A program made the translations under genes and the position numbers. A stretch of DNA of 64,000 nucleotides from JAEULH01 sp963746275. GTDB taxonomy: Bacteria > Pseudomonadota > Alphaproteobacteria > Rhodospirillales > Defluviicoccaceae. The first letter of the stretch is position 1. Every line of letters starts with the position of its first letter. The notes under the pieces were generated by a model that saw nothing but the letters and a program-made list of their open reading frames with translations, did no database searches and was not told the origin of the DNA. The DNA is taken from positions 1 through 64,000 of the forward strand of contig CAVVAX010000024.1 in assembly GCA_963746275.1 (NCBI GenBank). Reading direction: 5' to 3'. This document shows positions 10,139 through 20,250 of the stretch, in pieces.

Positions 10139-10519
10139 GGTCGTCGTTTCCAATAATTGACAAGACCAGCGACGCAACGTTTCTTGCACCTTCGCTTCTC
10201 ACTGCAAGAAGGCGAATACTGACGCAGAACTCCAGTGCCATACTGAATCGCCACGCCGCTTCGCGGCTCGCGATGACATACTGTTTGCAGAGGAACCGGC
10301 TACCGCTACGCGCAGGCGCGGCCTCCAGCGCCGGTACATCATCCTGTTACCAGCGCGCGGCGGTGTGGGCTCATCCAGAGGCCAAGCGAACGATATCCCC
10401 TCTATTTGCGTACAATAATAAAATCGGATCGGAACGAATTGATGGCATTCCCGACCTTAACCAACCGTACACCAGGAGATATGAGGATGAAGCAATAGGA
10501 GTCAATCTAGGAGCTTGGT
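10139..10519. other. intergenic stretch after the IS
   Basis: 381 bp without a supportable gene. Base composition is lower in GC than the core genome, especially 10390-10500. A short GC hairpin with a CGCCGC/GCGGCT-type stem lies near 10250-10275. An AGGAG and a second AGGAG precede the lipoprotein start at 10520. Confidence 0.5.
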
Positions 10520-10878
10520 ATGCGCTTCTTGTTTCATGCGGCCCTATGCTTCGCTGCTCTCAGCTCAGGCGGGTGTTCAGTCTATATGGCTGCCGCCAGC
10601 GACGAAGAGCCTAACCTGAGCAACATTCGGAAGGGCGCTTTGCGAGGAAAGATCGAGTTGGCGCTCGGGCAGCCGGTCTCCCTCGCAACCCAGACGGACG
10701 GCGGCACGGTGGCAACCTACGAGTACGTTCTCGGCAACGAGCCCAGTGCGGGGCGCGCTGTCGGACACGCGGTGATGGACCTGCTGACCCTCGCGTTTGG
10801 GAAGTGATCGGGACGCCGGTGGAGGCGATGAACCAAGGCGATAAAGTTAAAGTTACCGTCCTTTACGCAGGATGTTGA
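10520..10878 (+). CDS. small lipoprotein (one frameshift)
   Basis: Exported lipoprotein of about 119 residues and unknown role. Residues 1-19 form a signal sequence with the lipobox LSSGGC. The mature part has LRGKIELALGQPVSLATQ followed by TYEYVLGNEPSAGRAVGHAVMDLLTLA, resembling small SmpA/BamE-like lipoproteins. The plain frame stops at 10807, but one base is missing in the GGG at 10799-10801: shifting there continues GEVIGTPVEAMNQGDKVKVTV to a TGA at 10876-10878, which is the more natural C-terminus. AGGAG 8 bases upstream supports the start. The family is not recognised with certainty. Confidence 0.65.
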
Positions 10879-11011
10879 AAAAATTGTCCTGGCCCCTACG
10901 GAGATGAAAGCCGCCTGAACCTCACCCGACAAGGCGGCACCTGTCAGCCGATAACCGTATCTGTACACCTCGTGCATGTATTTATGTGACCCCACCGGCC
11001 GGGCACGCCAC

Positions 11012-11389
11012 TCACAAGTCTAGTTGTTCAGCGCAGTAGCTAAATTGCCATGCCCCTAGGCTATCATCAACCTTGCCCACAAGCTCGACCAAATGCCCTT
11101 CTGTGTCTGTTAGGAGACTTACGACGCATCTTTCATCAGACTTAATGAATACATTTCTGCTATATTTATTCGTGTGGCGCTCCCAAGTATAGACTTTTCT
11201 CCCGCTATCAAGGTAAGAGATGTAGGCTGGCGCGCCCATATCTAGCACGGCCAGATCTACTTCCTTGCCTACATACTTTTTTGCGAGTAGATCTTAAACA
11301 TAGCGAGGGTCTCCCTTGGTGCCCGCGCAAGACTGCAGCAAGCTAAATGTTAGGAAAGTAAATAAGAAAAAAGGTATCTGTTTTTTTCT
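11012..11389 (-). pseudogene. decayed lipoprotein gene in AT-rich tract
   Basis: Read on the minus strand, one frame encodes a basic start (RKK), a hydrophobic run and a lipobox LLQSC, then GTKGDPRYV, an in-frame TAA at 11294-11296, and then DLLAKKYVGKEVDLAVLDMG and about 70 further residues to a TAG at 11012. No ATG, GTG or TTG opens the frame after an upstream stop; a GAAGGAG lies where a ribosome site would be. The layout (lipobox, short linker, one globular domain) fits a small exported protein. Lost start plus internal stop point to decay, although indels cannot be excluded. The region is far richer in A and T than its surroundings. Confidence 0.55.
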
Positions 11390-11744
11390 CCTTCTCTAAC
11401 ACCTTTAAAAAAACCCGAGGGTATCATATCGATTCTCCTTTAGTCCTGCAAAGTAAACAAAAAACATCTTGTTTTAAGGGTCGCACAAGTTGGTTAAGGA
11501 ATACCTAAGTCATTTACAATGGCGCCGGAAACGCCACTCATGTCCAGTCCAGCAAGGCTTGAACTCGAGGCACTCGCCGTAGAGCGTCCTCTGGACGCTC
11601 TTACTAGGTGCTCAGGCGTCGGCGTTATCACCACAGCCTTGCCCCCCGCCCCATCCCCTGCTACAAGATGAGAATGATAATTAATTACAGCAAGCCGGCC
11701 GGGGCGTCCAGGGGCGCCGGCCGGCCGAATCGGGATCTCGCATC
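11390..11744. other. intergenic stretch upstream of iron transporter
   Basis: No gene seen. The first half is AT-rich and contains several homopolymer runs; the second half returns to high GC. It contains the Fur-box-like site at 11670-11688 and should hold the promoter of the fbp operon. Confidence 0.5.
11670..11688 (+). promoter_or_regulatory. Fur-box-like operator upstream of fbpA
   Basis: GAGAATGATAATTAATTAC matches the classical 19-bp Fur box at 14 of 19 positions, including the continuous core AATGATAAT. It lies 57-75 bp before the proposed fbpA start, a position suited to repression. An Irr or other alphaproteobacterial iron regulator could also act here. Confidence 0.6.
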
Positions 11745-12856
11745 ATGACCAGACGGACGTTCGCTCTGCCTTCTTCACTCGCGCCGCCCGCGGGCGCGGC
11801 CTCGCCATCGCGGGTCCGGCCTTTGCCGCGCTCGTAAGTGGCTTGCCGGCCTTTCGACCATGGCTCGCCGCCACCGCCGCCGCACTCGCTGCCGAAAGAG
11901 CCGGCGAGGTGAACATCTACTCGTCGAGGCACTACCAGAGCGACGAGCAGCTCTACGCCGGCTTCACCGAGGCGACCGGCATCAAGGTCAACCGCATCGA
12001 GGGCAGCGACGACGCCCTGATCGAACGCATCCGCAACGAAGGCGCGAACAGCCCGGCGGATGTGCTCATCACCGTCGACGCCGGCCGGCTGTGGCGGGCG
12101 GAGCAGGCGGGCATCCTCCAACCGGTGAGCTCCAAGGTGCTGAACGAGCGGGTCCCCGCGAACCTCCGCGACCCGTCCGTCCAGTGGTTCGGCTTCTCCC
12201 AGCGGGCGCGCGTCATCGTCTACGACAAGGCCAAGGTCGACGATCCGAAGACCTTGACCCGCTACGAAGACCTCGCCGACCCGCGCTGGAAGGGCCGGGT
12301 CTGCATCCGCTCCGGCTCCAACATCTACAACCTCTCGCTGATGAGCGCGCTGATCGAGCACCTGGGCGAGGAGCCGGCCCAGCGCTGGGCGGAGGGCGTG
12401 GTCGCCAACTTCGCGAGGCCGCCGCAGGGCGGCGACACCGATCAGATCAAGGCCGTCGCCGCCGGCGAATGCGACGTGGCCCTCGCCAACACCTACTACT
12501 TCGTCAGGCTAATGCGCTCGAGCGATGCGGCCGATAAGGCCATCGCCGAGACGCTCGCCGTGGTCTTCCCCAACCAGCAGGACCGCGGCACCCACGTCAA
12601 CATTTCCGGCGCCGGCGTCGCCCGCAATGCGCCGAACGAGGAGCAGGCGGTGCGCTTCCTCGAGTACCTCGCCTCGGACGAGGCGCAGCGCCACTTCGCG
12701 GAGGGCAACAACGAATACCCGGTCGTCGCCGGCATCGAGGCCAACGAGGCGCTGCTGTCGCTCGGCAGCTTCAAGATTGATCCGATCAACGTCGCGGTGT
12801 ACGGCAAGAACCAGGCGGAGGCGCAAAAGATTTTCGATCGCGCCGGCTGGAAGTAA
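11745..12856 (+). CDS. fbpA: Fe(III) ABC transporter substrate-binding protein (frameshift in signal region)
   Basis: Periplasmic ferric-iron binding protein that feeds the FbpBC importer. The mature domain starts at VNIYSSRHYQSDEQLY and carries the paired tyrosines of NTYYFVRL that bind iron in FutA/FbpA proteins, plus GTHVNISGAGV. The frame for the mature domain is open from a TTG at 11843, but a better start is the ATG at 11745 (MTRRTF), whose basic start joins the hydrophobic stretch GLAIAGPAFAALVSG one frame away. One base is missing near 11765-11775. Corrected length is about 370 residues. First gene of fbpABC behind a Fur-like box. Confidence 0.88.
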
Positions 12857-12930
12857 CCGCCGATCCGGACGCTCCTGCCGGGCCGGCACGCTGGGCGGCG
12901 GCGGAAGCAAGATCGCGAAGACGGGGTAAT

Positions 12931-14671
12931 ATGCTCGATCACGGCGCACAGGTGACCCTGGCCCAGCCAGACGCCGTCGCCCCGGCGCATACCGGCGCGG
13001 GCGTGGCGGCCGACGGGGTCGAGCGCCGGGGCCGTCGTCGTCATTGCCCTGCCGATCGCGATCGCGCTGCTGTTCACCCTGCCGATCGCAGCGATCCTGC
13101 TGCACTTGCTGCTGCCGGCGGAGGGAGCGGCGGCGCATCTGGCGACGACGGTGCTGCCGGGCTACGCGCTGACGACGCTGCAGCTGAGCCTCGGCGTCGG
13201 CGTCGGCGTCACCATCGTGGGGACGGCGACCGCATGGCTGGTCACCGTCTGCCGCTTTCCTGGCCGGAGCGTCTTCGCCTGGGCGCTGGTCCTGCCGCTG
13301 GCGGTGCCGGGCTACGTCATGGCCTACGCCTATACCGACGTGCTTCAGTTCGCCGGGCCGGTGCAGACCACGTTGCGCGAGCTGTTCGGCTGGGCCGCGC
13401 GCGACTACTGGTTTCCGCAGATTCGCTCCGCCGCCGGCGCCACCGTCATGCTGGTCCTGGTCCTCTACCCCTACGTCTACCTGCTGGCGCGGACCGCCTT
13501 CCTCGAGCAGTCGGTTTGCACGCTCGAGGTCGCCCGCACGCTGGGCTGCAACCCCTGGCAAAGCTTCCGCCGGGTGGCGCTGCCGGCGGCGCGTCCCGCC
13601 ATCGTCGCCGGCACGGCGCTGGCGCTGATGGAAACCATGGCCGACTACGGCACTGTCGCCTTCTTCGGTGTGCAGACCTTCACCACCGGCATCGTCCGCG
13701 CCTGGCTCTCCTACGGCGACCGGGTGGCGGCGGCGCAGCTCTCGGCGGTGCTTCTGTCCATCGTTCTCGCCGTGGTCTTGCTGGAACGCCACAGCCGGGC
13801 GCAGGCGCGCTTCCACCATACCTCGGCCCGCTACCGCCGCCTCCCGGCCTACCGGCTGCGCGGGGTGCGGGCGGCGGGTGCGGTGCTGGCCTGCGCCGTC
13901 CCGGTTGCCTTTGGCTTTCTCCTGCCCGTGCTGGTCCTGGCCGGCATGGCCCTCGGCGTCGATGAGCCTGGCCGGCTCAGCCGCTACCTCGAGCTGGTGC
14001 GCAACAGCTTCGTCCTCGGCGGCATCACCGCCGCGCTCGCGGTCGTCACCGCCATCGCCATGGCCTATGGCGCGAGGCTCAGACCCTCGCCACTCACCCA
14101 TGCCGCCAACCGCTTCGCCAGCCTCGGCTATGCCGTGCCGGGGGCGGTGATGGCGGTCGGCGTGCTGATCCCGAGTGCGGCGGCCGACAATGCGCTCGAC
14201 GGCTGGGTGCGGGCGACCTTCGGCGTCTCCACCGGGCTGCTGCTCACCGGCTCCATCGCGGCGCTGATCTACGCCTATCTCGTCCGCTTCCTCGCCGTCT
14301 CGTTCACCGCCATCGAGGCGAGCCTGGGCAAGATCAACCCCAACATGGACGGCGCCGCCCGGGTCCTTGGCTGCGGCCCGCTCGCGGCGGTGCGCCGGGT
14401 GCACCTGCCGCTGATGCGCCCGAGCCTGCTCGCCGCCGCCCTGCTCGTCTTCGTCGACGTGGTCAAGGAACTGCCGGCGACGCTGATGATGCGGCCGTTC
14501 GACTTCGATACTCTGGCCGTGCAGGCCTACAACTTCGCCTCCGACGAGCGCCTGGCCGAGGCGGCGATCCCGTCGCTGATCATCGTCGGCATCGGCCTCG
14601 TTCCGGTCATCCTGCTCAGCCGGACCATTGCCCGCTCGAGGCCCGGCACGGCCGCACAGGCGCTGCCTTGA
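12931..14671 (+). CDS. fbpB: Fe(III) ABC transporter permease (one frameshift)
   Basis: Inner-membrane permease of the iron importer, formed by two fused permease halves with about twelve membrane segments. Each half has the EAA-type loop that contacts the ATPase: EVARTLGCNPWQSFRRVALP and GAARVLGCGPLAAVRRVHLP. The ATG at 12931 opens a soluble N-terminus of about 30 residues; near 13030 a GGGG run holds one surplus G, after which the first membrane helix (VVVIALPIAIALLF) continues in the other frame. Corrected length is about 579 residues, usual for FbpB. Its stop overlaps the start of fbpC. Confidence 0.88.
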
Positions 14672-15723
14672 ACCTCAGCCTCGAAGGCATCCACCACGCC
14701 TACGAGGGCAAACGCGTGCTGGACGACGTCACCGTCGCCGTCCGCCCGGGCGAGGTCGCCTGTCTGCTCGGGCCCTCCGGCTGCGGCAAGACGACGCTGC
14801 TGCGGATCGCCGCCGGCCTTGAAGTTGCGACGGGTGGGCGGGTGATCATCGGCGGCCGCCTGGTCGCCGATGCGGCCGCCGGCCTGCATGTGCCGCCGGA
14901 GGCTCGCCGCGTCGGCCTGATGTTCCAGGACTACGCGCTATTCCCGCACCTCACCATCTTCGACAACGTCGCCTTCGGCGTCACTGACCACTCGCCGGCG
15001 ACGCGCGCCAGGCTGCACGAGGCGCTCGACCGCATGGGCCTCGCAGGCTACGCCCGCAGCTACCCGCACGTGCTCTCCGGCGGCCAGCAGCAGCGCTGCG
15101 CCCTGCTCCGGGCACTGGCGCCGGAGCCCGATATTCTGCTGCTCGACGAGCCGTTCTCCAACCTGGACGTGACGCTGCGCGCCGACGTCCGCGACCAGGC
15201 GCTGGCGCTGCTCAAGGAGCGGCGGGTGACGACGCTGGTCGTGACACACGATCCGCAGGAGGCGATGGCCATTGCCGATCAGCTGTGGATCCTGTACGAG
15301 GGCCGGGTCGTCCAGTCGGGCACGCCCGAGGAGATCTACGGCCACCCTCGGCATGGGTCGATCGCGAGGCTGTTCGGGCCGATGAACGCGGTCCGCGGCG
15401 TGGTCAAGGGCGGAGCAGTGGTGACGCCGCTCGGCGCCTTTGCCGCACCGGGTCTCGACGAGGGTGCGAACGCCGAGGTCCTCATCCGGCCGGAGGGGTT
15501 GCGGCTCGCCTCGCCGGCGCAGGACGGGGCGCGAGCGGAGGTGATTTCGGTCCAGCTCCTCGGCTGCCTGACCCGGCTACGGCTGTCGATTGCCGGCGTT
15601 GCCGAGCCGCTCGACGCACTGGTTCCGGGCGTGGCCCACCCGCGCCCCGGCGAGAGCGTGCGCGTGGGTGCCGACGCGGATCTCGCCTTCGTCTTCGCCG
15701 ACGACGACGCGCGAGTGGCGTGA
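14668..15723 (+). CDS. fbpC: Fe(III) ABC transporter ATP-binding protein
   Basis: Cytosolic ATPase that drives iron import through FbpB. The 351 residues show Walker A GPSGCGKTT (about 34-42), the signature LSGGQQQR, Walker B ILLLDEP and the switch histidine in VVTHD. The C-terminal third is a TOBE-like regulatory domain. The start is a TTG at 14668 that overlaps the permease stop (TTGA), giving the canonical start LSLEGIHHAYEGKRVLDDV; no better codon exists nearby. Translational coupling and shared function make the three genes one operon. Confidence 0.92.
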   Translation: MNLSLEGIHHAYEGKRVLDDVTVAVRPGEVACLLGPSGCGKTTLLRIAAGLEVATGGRVIIGGRLVADAAAGLHVPPEARRVGLMFQDYALFPHLTIFDNVAFGVTDHSPATRARLHEALDRMGLAGYARSYPHVLSGGQQQRCALLRALAPEPDILLLDEPFSNLDVTLRADVRDQALALLKERRVTTLVVTHDPQEAMAIADQLWILYEGRVVQSGTPEEIYGHPRHGSIARLFGPMNAVRGVVKGGAVVTPLGAFAAPGLDEGANAEVLIRPEGLRLASPAQDGARAEVISVQLLGCLTRLRLSIAGVAEPLDALVPGVAHPRPGESVRVGADADLAFVFADDDARVA

Positions 15724-15735
15724 GGCGGAAGAAGG

Positions 15736-15996
15736 ATGATCAACATGCGCTCCGCGCGACTGCCGCTGCTCCTCGTCCTGCTCGCGCCGCTATCCGCCTG
15801 CGAGGTCAGCGGCTCGCCCAGCACCGGCGAGGGCAGCGTCAGGCTGGGGATCCCGGGAACCGCCGCGAACGAGGCGATCTTCCAGGAGCGCTGGAACAGC
15901 TGCGTCCAGTTCGCCTCGCCCAGCGTCTGTGCCCGCCGCTTCGGCGGACGGACGCCCACGGGCTCGCCGACGGACCTTCCCGACGAGAACCCGTAA
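15736..15996 (+). CDS. small hypothetical lipoprotein
   Basis: An 86-residue protein with a signal peptide and lipobox LAPLSAC (lipidated Cys near residue 22). The mature part is short, with Ser, Gly and Pro, and has two further Cys (NSCVQF and SVCARR) that could form a disulfide. It starts 13 bp after fbpC with GGAAGAAGG just upstream, so it may be the last gene of the iron operon. No known domain is recognised, so a role in iron uptake is only suggested by position. Confidence 0.7.
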   Translation: MINMRSARLPLLLVLLAPLSACEVSGSPSTGEGSVRLGIPGTAANEAIFQERWNSCVQFASPSVCARRFGGRTPTGSPTDLPDENP

Positions 15997-16089
15997 CGCC
16001 GACGCTTGCTTCCATGGGCGCGCGACACGCTCCGCGGATGACGAACGCTGACACCGACCCGGCGGAGGCTTAGCCTCTGCTCCCGCCCC

Positions 16090-16156
16090 CCCACCGTCAT
16101 CGCCGCACGTGTTGCGGCGATCCATGGACGGCCGGGACAAGCCGGGATGGGGGTGA
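16090..16156. repeat. REP-like intergenic palindromic repeat
   Basis: A GC-rich inverted structure between the lipoprotein gene and the end of katE. The inner stem CGCCGCA/TGCGGCG has a 5-base loop (16101-16119); outer parts (CCACCGTCATC and GATGGGGGTGAC) also pair partly. Such elements are scattered in alphaproteobacterial intergenic DNA and may end transcripts of convergent genes. Confidence 0.45.
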
Positions 16157-16175
16157 CTTCCAACTCGGCGGGCGC

Positions 16176-18303
16176 CTACTTCATCAGCTTCGCCTCGCGG
16201 TTCCACAGCCTGAGCTCGCGGCAGGCCTTGATGAAGCCCGCGGGGTCCGTGGCGTCGCTGAGCAGGAAGAAGCCCTCGTCCATGTCGGCGGCGATGCCCG
16301 CCTTTTCGAACAGCGGCATGGCCTCGGCCGTGTAGGCGATGAACTTGCAGTGGGCGTAGGCGTCGGCGACGAAGTCCCGGGCCACAGGGTGCTTCGTCAG
16401 CATCGCCGCGCCCTCCGCGGACAGCAGCACCGCAACGGCGTCGTAGAGGACCGATGGGCCGCCGTCGAGCTTCTGGTCGCCCTCGATCAGCGCGCCCGCG
16501 TCGGTCATGACCCCGCCGACCATCGGCGTCACGATCTCGACCAGGGCGCCCTCCGCCTTGGCCGCCGCTTGCACTCCGGCGACCAGCCTTGCGCTGACGC
16601 CGTCGCTGAGCAGCAGGCCGAGCTTACGCCCCTTGAAGCTCTTCGGTGCGTTCGCGATGATCGACAGCGCCGGTGACGGCTTGAGGTCCCTGCGCGTCGG
16701 CACCGCCGGCTCGGCGGGCTTCGGCATCTCCTTCAGCCTAAGCCCCGTTGCCACCTCCTTGGCCAGGAATTCGTCGACATTAATGAGATGCGAGACGACG
16801 CGGGCGCGGATGTCCACCCGGTCGCATTTGGACAGCTCGAAGATGAAGGCTGAGGCGATATGACCCTGCTCGGTCTTCGTCTGCGACAGGTAGAACTGGC
16901 GAGCCTGGCTGTAGTGGTCGGCGAAGCTCTCCGCGCGCAGCCTGCGCTTCTCACCCTCGATCCGCTCCGGGTATGCGCGGAGGCCATTCTCCGGATCCTC
17001 ACGGGGCCCGCCGGCGGGCTGGGGCCACGAGTTCGGCTCGTAGTTCACCCGCCCCTTCGGGTTGTGGAGGGCCATGTGCCCGTCCTGCTGGAAATGAGCC
17101 CAGGGGCACTTCGGCGCATTGATCGGCAGCTGGGTGAAGTTGGGGCTGCCGAGGCGCTTCAACTGGGTGTCGATGTAGGAGAAATTCCGCCCCTGCAACA
17201 GCGGGTCGTTGGTGAAGTCGATGCCCGGGACGATGTTGCCGGTGCAGAACGCGACCTGCTCGGTCTCGGCGAAGAAGTTGTCGACGGTGCGGTTGAGCAC
17301 CAGTCGGCCGACCCGCCGGATCGGAAGCTCCTCCTCGGGGATGATCTTAGTCGAGTCGAGGACGTCGAAGTCGAAGCGGTCGGCGAACGCGTCGTCGAAC
17401 AACTGCAAGCCCAGCTCCCACTCCGGGAAGTCGCCCATCTGGATGCTTTGCCACAGGTCGCGGCGATGGAAATCCGGATCCGCGCCGTTGATCTTGACCG
17501 CCTCGTTCCACACCACCGACTGCATGCCGAGCTTCGGCTTCCAGTGGAACTTGACGAACGTCGATTTGCCCTCGGCGTTGATCAGCCGGAAGGTGTGGAC
17601 GCCGAAGCCCTCCATGAATCGGAACGAGCGCGGAATGGCCCGATCCGACATGGTCCACATCACCATGTGGATCGACTCCGGCATCAGCGAGATGAAGTCC
17701 CAGAAGTTGTCGTGCGCCGTCTGCGCTTGGGGGAAACCGCGGTCCGGCTCCTGCTTGGCGGCGTGCACCATGTCCGGGAACTTGATCGCGTCTTGGACGA
17801 AGAACACCGGGATGTTGTTGCCGACGAGGTCCCAGTTGCCCTGCTTGGTGTAGAGTTTCACCGCGAAGCCACGGACGTCGCGGGCAAGGTCGAAGGAGCC
17901 CTTGTTGCCGGCCACAGTGGAAAAGCGGACGAACGCCTCCGTCCTCTCGCCGGCACGGGCGAACAGGTCGGCGCGGGTGATGTCGGCCAGCGACTCGTAG
18001 GTCTCGAAGTAGCCGTGGGCGCCGAAGCCGCGGGCGTGGACGACCCGCTCCGGGATCCGCTCATGGTCGAAATGGAAGATTTTCTCGCGGAAGATGATGG
18101 TCTTCCAGCAGCGTCGGGCCGCGCGCGCCGGCCTTCAGCGAGTTCTGGTCGTCGGCGACTGGAGCGCCCTGCTGCGTCGTCAGAACCGGGACGTCGCCCC
18201 CGGCGACCTGATGCGTCTCACCGCCCTGGCCGCGCCTGACCTTCTGCTCGCCCAGCTCCACGTTCGCGTGCTCGTCGCCCTTCTTCGATCCCAGCAGTGA
18301 CAT
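16176..18303 (-). CDS. katE: large-subunit catalase with C-terminal DJ-1-like domain (one frameshift)
   Basis: Haem catalase of clade II (HPII type) that breaks hydrogen peroxide to water and oxygen. The catalytic His is in RVVHARGFGAHG; the distal Asn lies in GFAVKLYTKQGNWDLVGNN; the haem-ligand Tyr is in NFSYIDTQLKRLGSPNF. After about residue 550 a flavodoxin/DJ-1-like domain follows (KLGLLLSDGVSARLVAGV). The ATG at 18303 has GGAAGGA at good spacing. Near 18098 the frame shifts by one surplus base (LLED then FREKIFHFDHERIPE). Corrected length about 708 residues. It is convergent with the fbp operon. Confidence 0.9.
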
Positions 18304-18475
18304 CCCCATCCTTCCTTCAAGGTGCGCCGTGGCGACCCTCCGCCGCCGCTGTGCGACAAACGTCGAGCGCGGCCGGCGGTTCCCGAGAACAGAATCCTTT
18401 TGGGGAAGTGCTTGGAGAGGCGGGCGGCCCGGAACGCCTCGGACGGGGGTCGAGGCAAGGGTGATCGGGCCGGGC

Positions 18476-19267
18476 TCAGGCGGCGCGGACGGTGCGGGCG
18501 AGGGTCAGCAGGTCTACGGCGGCAGCGCCGGCGCCGAGCAGGGCAGCGGTGCAGGCCTCGGCGGTGGCGCTGGTGGTATGGACGTCGTCAACGAGGACGA
18601 CGCGGCGGTCCTTCACCGCGGCGGCGCGGCGCGGATGGACGGCGACGGCGTTGCGCACCGCCTCGGCTCGCGCCGTGGGCCCGAGCGTGCCAAGTGACGG
18701 CGTGCGCCGGCTGCGGACCAGAGTGTCCGGCGCGACTGCCACGCCGCTCTCGCGCCCGATCGCCAGGCTCAGCAGCGCCGCTTGGTTGTACTTGCGCGCG
18801 ATGAGCCGGGTCCAGTGCATCGGCACCGGCACCAAGAGCCGGGCATCGGCCAGAAGCTCCGCGCCGGCCCTCGCCATCCAGCGGCCGAAGACGGGCGCCG
18901 CGTCCGTGCGGTCGGCGCGCTTGAAGGCCAGGATCAGACGGCGGCTGCCGTCGTCGTAGACCACCGCGGCGCGGGCGCGCTCGAACAGCCGTCGCCGGCG
19001 CAGGCACTCGCCGCAGAGCGAGCCGGCCTCGGCGGCCGCCGCGAACGGCAGGCCGCAGCCTTCGCACAAGGGCGGGGCAATGAAGCGGATTTTGCCCCAG
19101 CAGGCCGGGCACAGAGCCACCTCGCCGCGAAGAAGCTCGTCGCAGCCGAGGCACTGCGGCGGCAGCAGCGCGTCCAGCAGGAACCGGCCGATCCGCCGCA
19201 ATCTGGGCGCCGCGCTGGCATGCGGCCGCTGCGCTTCCTGCCCATGCTGCTCTTTGCCCGAAACCAT
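18476..19267 (-). CDS. comF: ComF-family phosphoribosyltransferase-like protein
   Basis: ComF proteins couple a zinc-binding N-terminus to a phosphoribosyltransferase fold and are linked to DNA uptake in naturally competent bacteria; in alphaproteobacteria the role is unclear. Here four CxxC-type pairs appear in the first third (PPQCLGCDELL, LCPACWGK, LCEGCGLPF, LCGECLRRR), and the PRPP loop VVLVDDVHTTSATAEAC is near the C-terminus. YNQAALLSLAIGRE is the conserved middle block. The start at 19267 (MVSGKEQ) is preferred; 19279 is possible. It is divergent from a methyltransferase gene with a 12-bp palindrome between them. Confidence 0.85.
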   Translation of the reverse strand: MVSGKEQHGQEAQRPHASAAPRLRRIGRFLLDALLPPQCLGCDELLRGEVALCPACWGKIRFIAPPLCEGCGLPFAAAAEAGSLCGECLRRRRLFERARAAVVYDDGSRRLILAFKRADRTDAAPVFGRWMARAGAELLADARLLVPVPMHWTRLIARKYNQAALLSLAIGRESGVAVAPDTLVRSRRTPSLGTLGPTARAEAVRNAVAVHPRRAAAVKDRRVVLVDDVHTTSATAEACTAALLGAGAAAVDLLTLARTVRAA

Positions 19268-19315
19268 TGCCTCTGCCATATACCAGGAATGCGAAGCCGC
19301 GAAAACGGCTACTTT

Positions 19316-19327
19316 ACCCATATGGGT
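19316..19327. promoter_or_regulatory. 12-bp palindrome between divergent genes
   Basis: ACCCATATGGGT is a perfect palindrome in the 77-bp gap between comF and the methyltransferase gene. It could be an operator for one or both; no known regulator motif is recognised. Confidence 0.3.
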
Positions 19328-19344
19328 TCTTGTTGCGGGGCTCG

Positions 19345-20250
19345 ATGCCGGACAGCATGACCGTGTTCGACCGCCGGACCGTCCGCCTGCGGCGGGACCG
19401 GGCGGCAGCATCCCTTCCGGCGCATGACTTCCTGCACCGCGAGATCGCTGACCGGCTCGCCGACCGGCTCGACGACGTCAACCGGCGCTTTCCCCGCGCC
19501 CTCGACCTCGGCTGCCACACCGGGGCTTTGGCCGCGACGCTGGCAGGCCGCGGCGGCATCGAAACGCTGGTGCACTGCGATCTGTCGCCGCGTATGGCGG
19601 CGCTCGCCCCGGCACCGGCGGTGGTCGCCGACGAGGAGGCCATTCCCTTTGCCGAGGGCGCCTTCGACCTGGTGCTGAGCTCGCTCAGCCTGCATTGGGT
19701 CAACGACCTTCCCGGCGCGCTGAGCCAAATTCGCCGGGCGCTGAAACCCGACGGCCTGTTCCTGGCCGCCATGCCCGGCGGCAACACGCTGAAGGAGCTG
19801 CGCCAGGTGCTGGCCGAGGCCGAGATCGCTGAGGAGGGCGGGCTGAGCCCGCGGATCTCGCCGTTCGTTGAGGTGCGCGACGCCGGCAACCTGCTTCTGC
19901 GCGCGGGCTTCGCCCTGCCGGTTGCCGACCTGGAGACCATCACCGTCAGCTATCCCAACCCTTTGAGCCTGCTGCGCGACCTCCGCGGCGCCGGCGAGGC
20001 CAACGCCGTGATCGAGCGCCGCCGCCAGCCGTCGCGCCGGGCGACACTGTTTGCCGCGCTCGCGCGTTATGGCGAGCTTTACGGCGACGCCAAAGGCCGG
20101 GTGCCGGCCACGGTGCAGGTCGTCTATCTCACCGCCTGGGCGCCCGACCCGTCGCAGCCGAAGCCGCTGCAGCCCGGCAGCGCCAAGAGCCGGCTTGCCG
20201 AGGCCTTGGGAACGGCGGAGATCCCGGCGGGGGAGAAAGCCTCGCCATGA
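19345..20250 (+). CDS. SAM-dependent methyltransferase, BioC/NDUFAF5-like
   Basis: Class I methyltransferase of about 301 residues. The SAM site is in RALDLGCHTGALAATLA, with the acidic residue in LVHCDLSPRMAALA and the motif SLSLHWVNDLPGALSQIRRAL that is typical for BioC and for the mitochondrial complex I factor NDUFAF5. In alphaproteobacteria this gene often stands beside comF. Biotin precursor methylation or hydroxylation of a complex I subunit are both possible. The ATG at 19345 is chosen from the N-terminal pattern; GCGGGG precedes it weakly. Its stop overlaps the next start (ATGA). Confidence 0.8.
   Translation: MPDSMTVFDRRTVRLRRDRAAASLPAHDFLHREIADRLADRLDDVNRRFPRALDLGCHTGALAATLAGRGGIETLVHCDLSPRMAALAPAPAVVADEEAIPFAEGAFDLVLSSLSLHWVNDLPGALSQIRRALKPDGLFLAAMPGGNTLKELRQVLAEAEIAEEGGLSPRISPFVEVRDAGNLLLRAGFALPVADLETITVSYPNPLSLLRDLRGAGEANAVIERRRQPSRRATLFAALARYGELYGDAKGRVPATVQVVYLTAWAPDPSQPKPLQPGSAKSRLAEALGTAEIPAGEKASP

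Noticed and set aside
12509..14404. A 631-codon minus-strand frame over fbpA and fbpB
   Set aside because: Antisense of the iron transporter genes; composition is typical noise of high-GC DNA.
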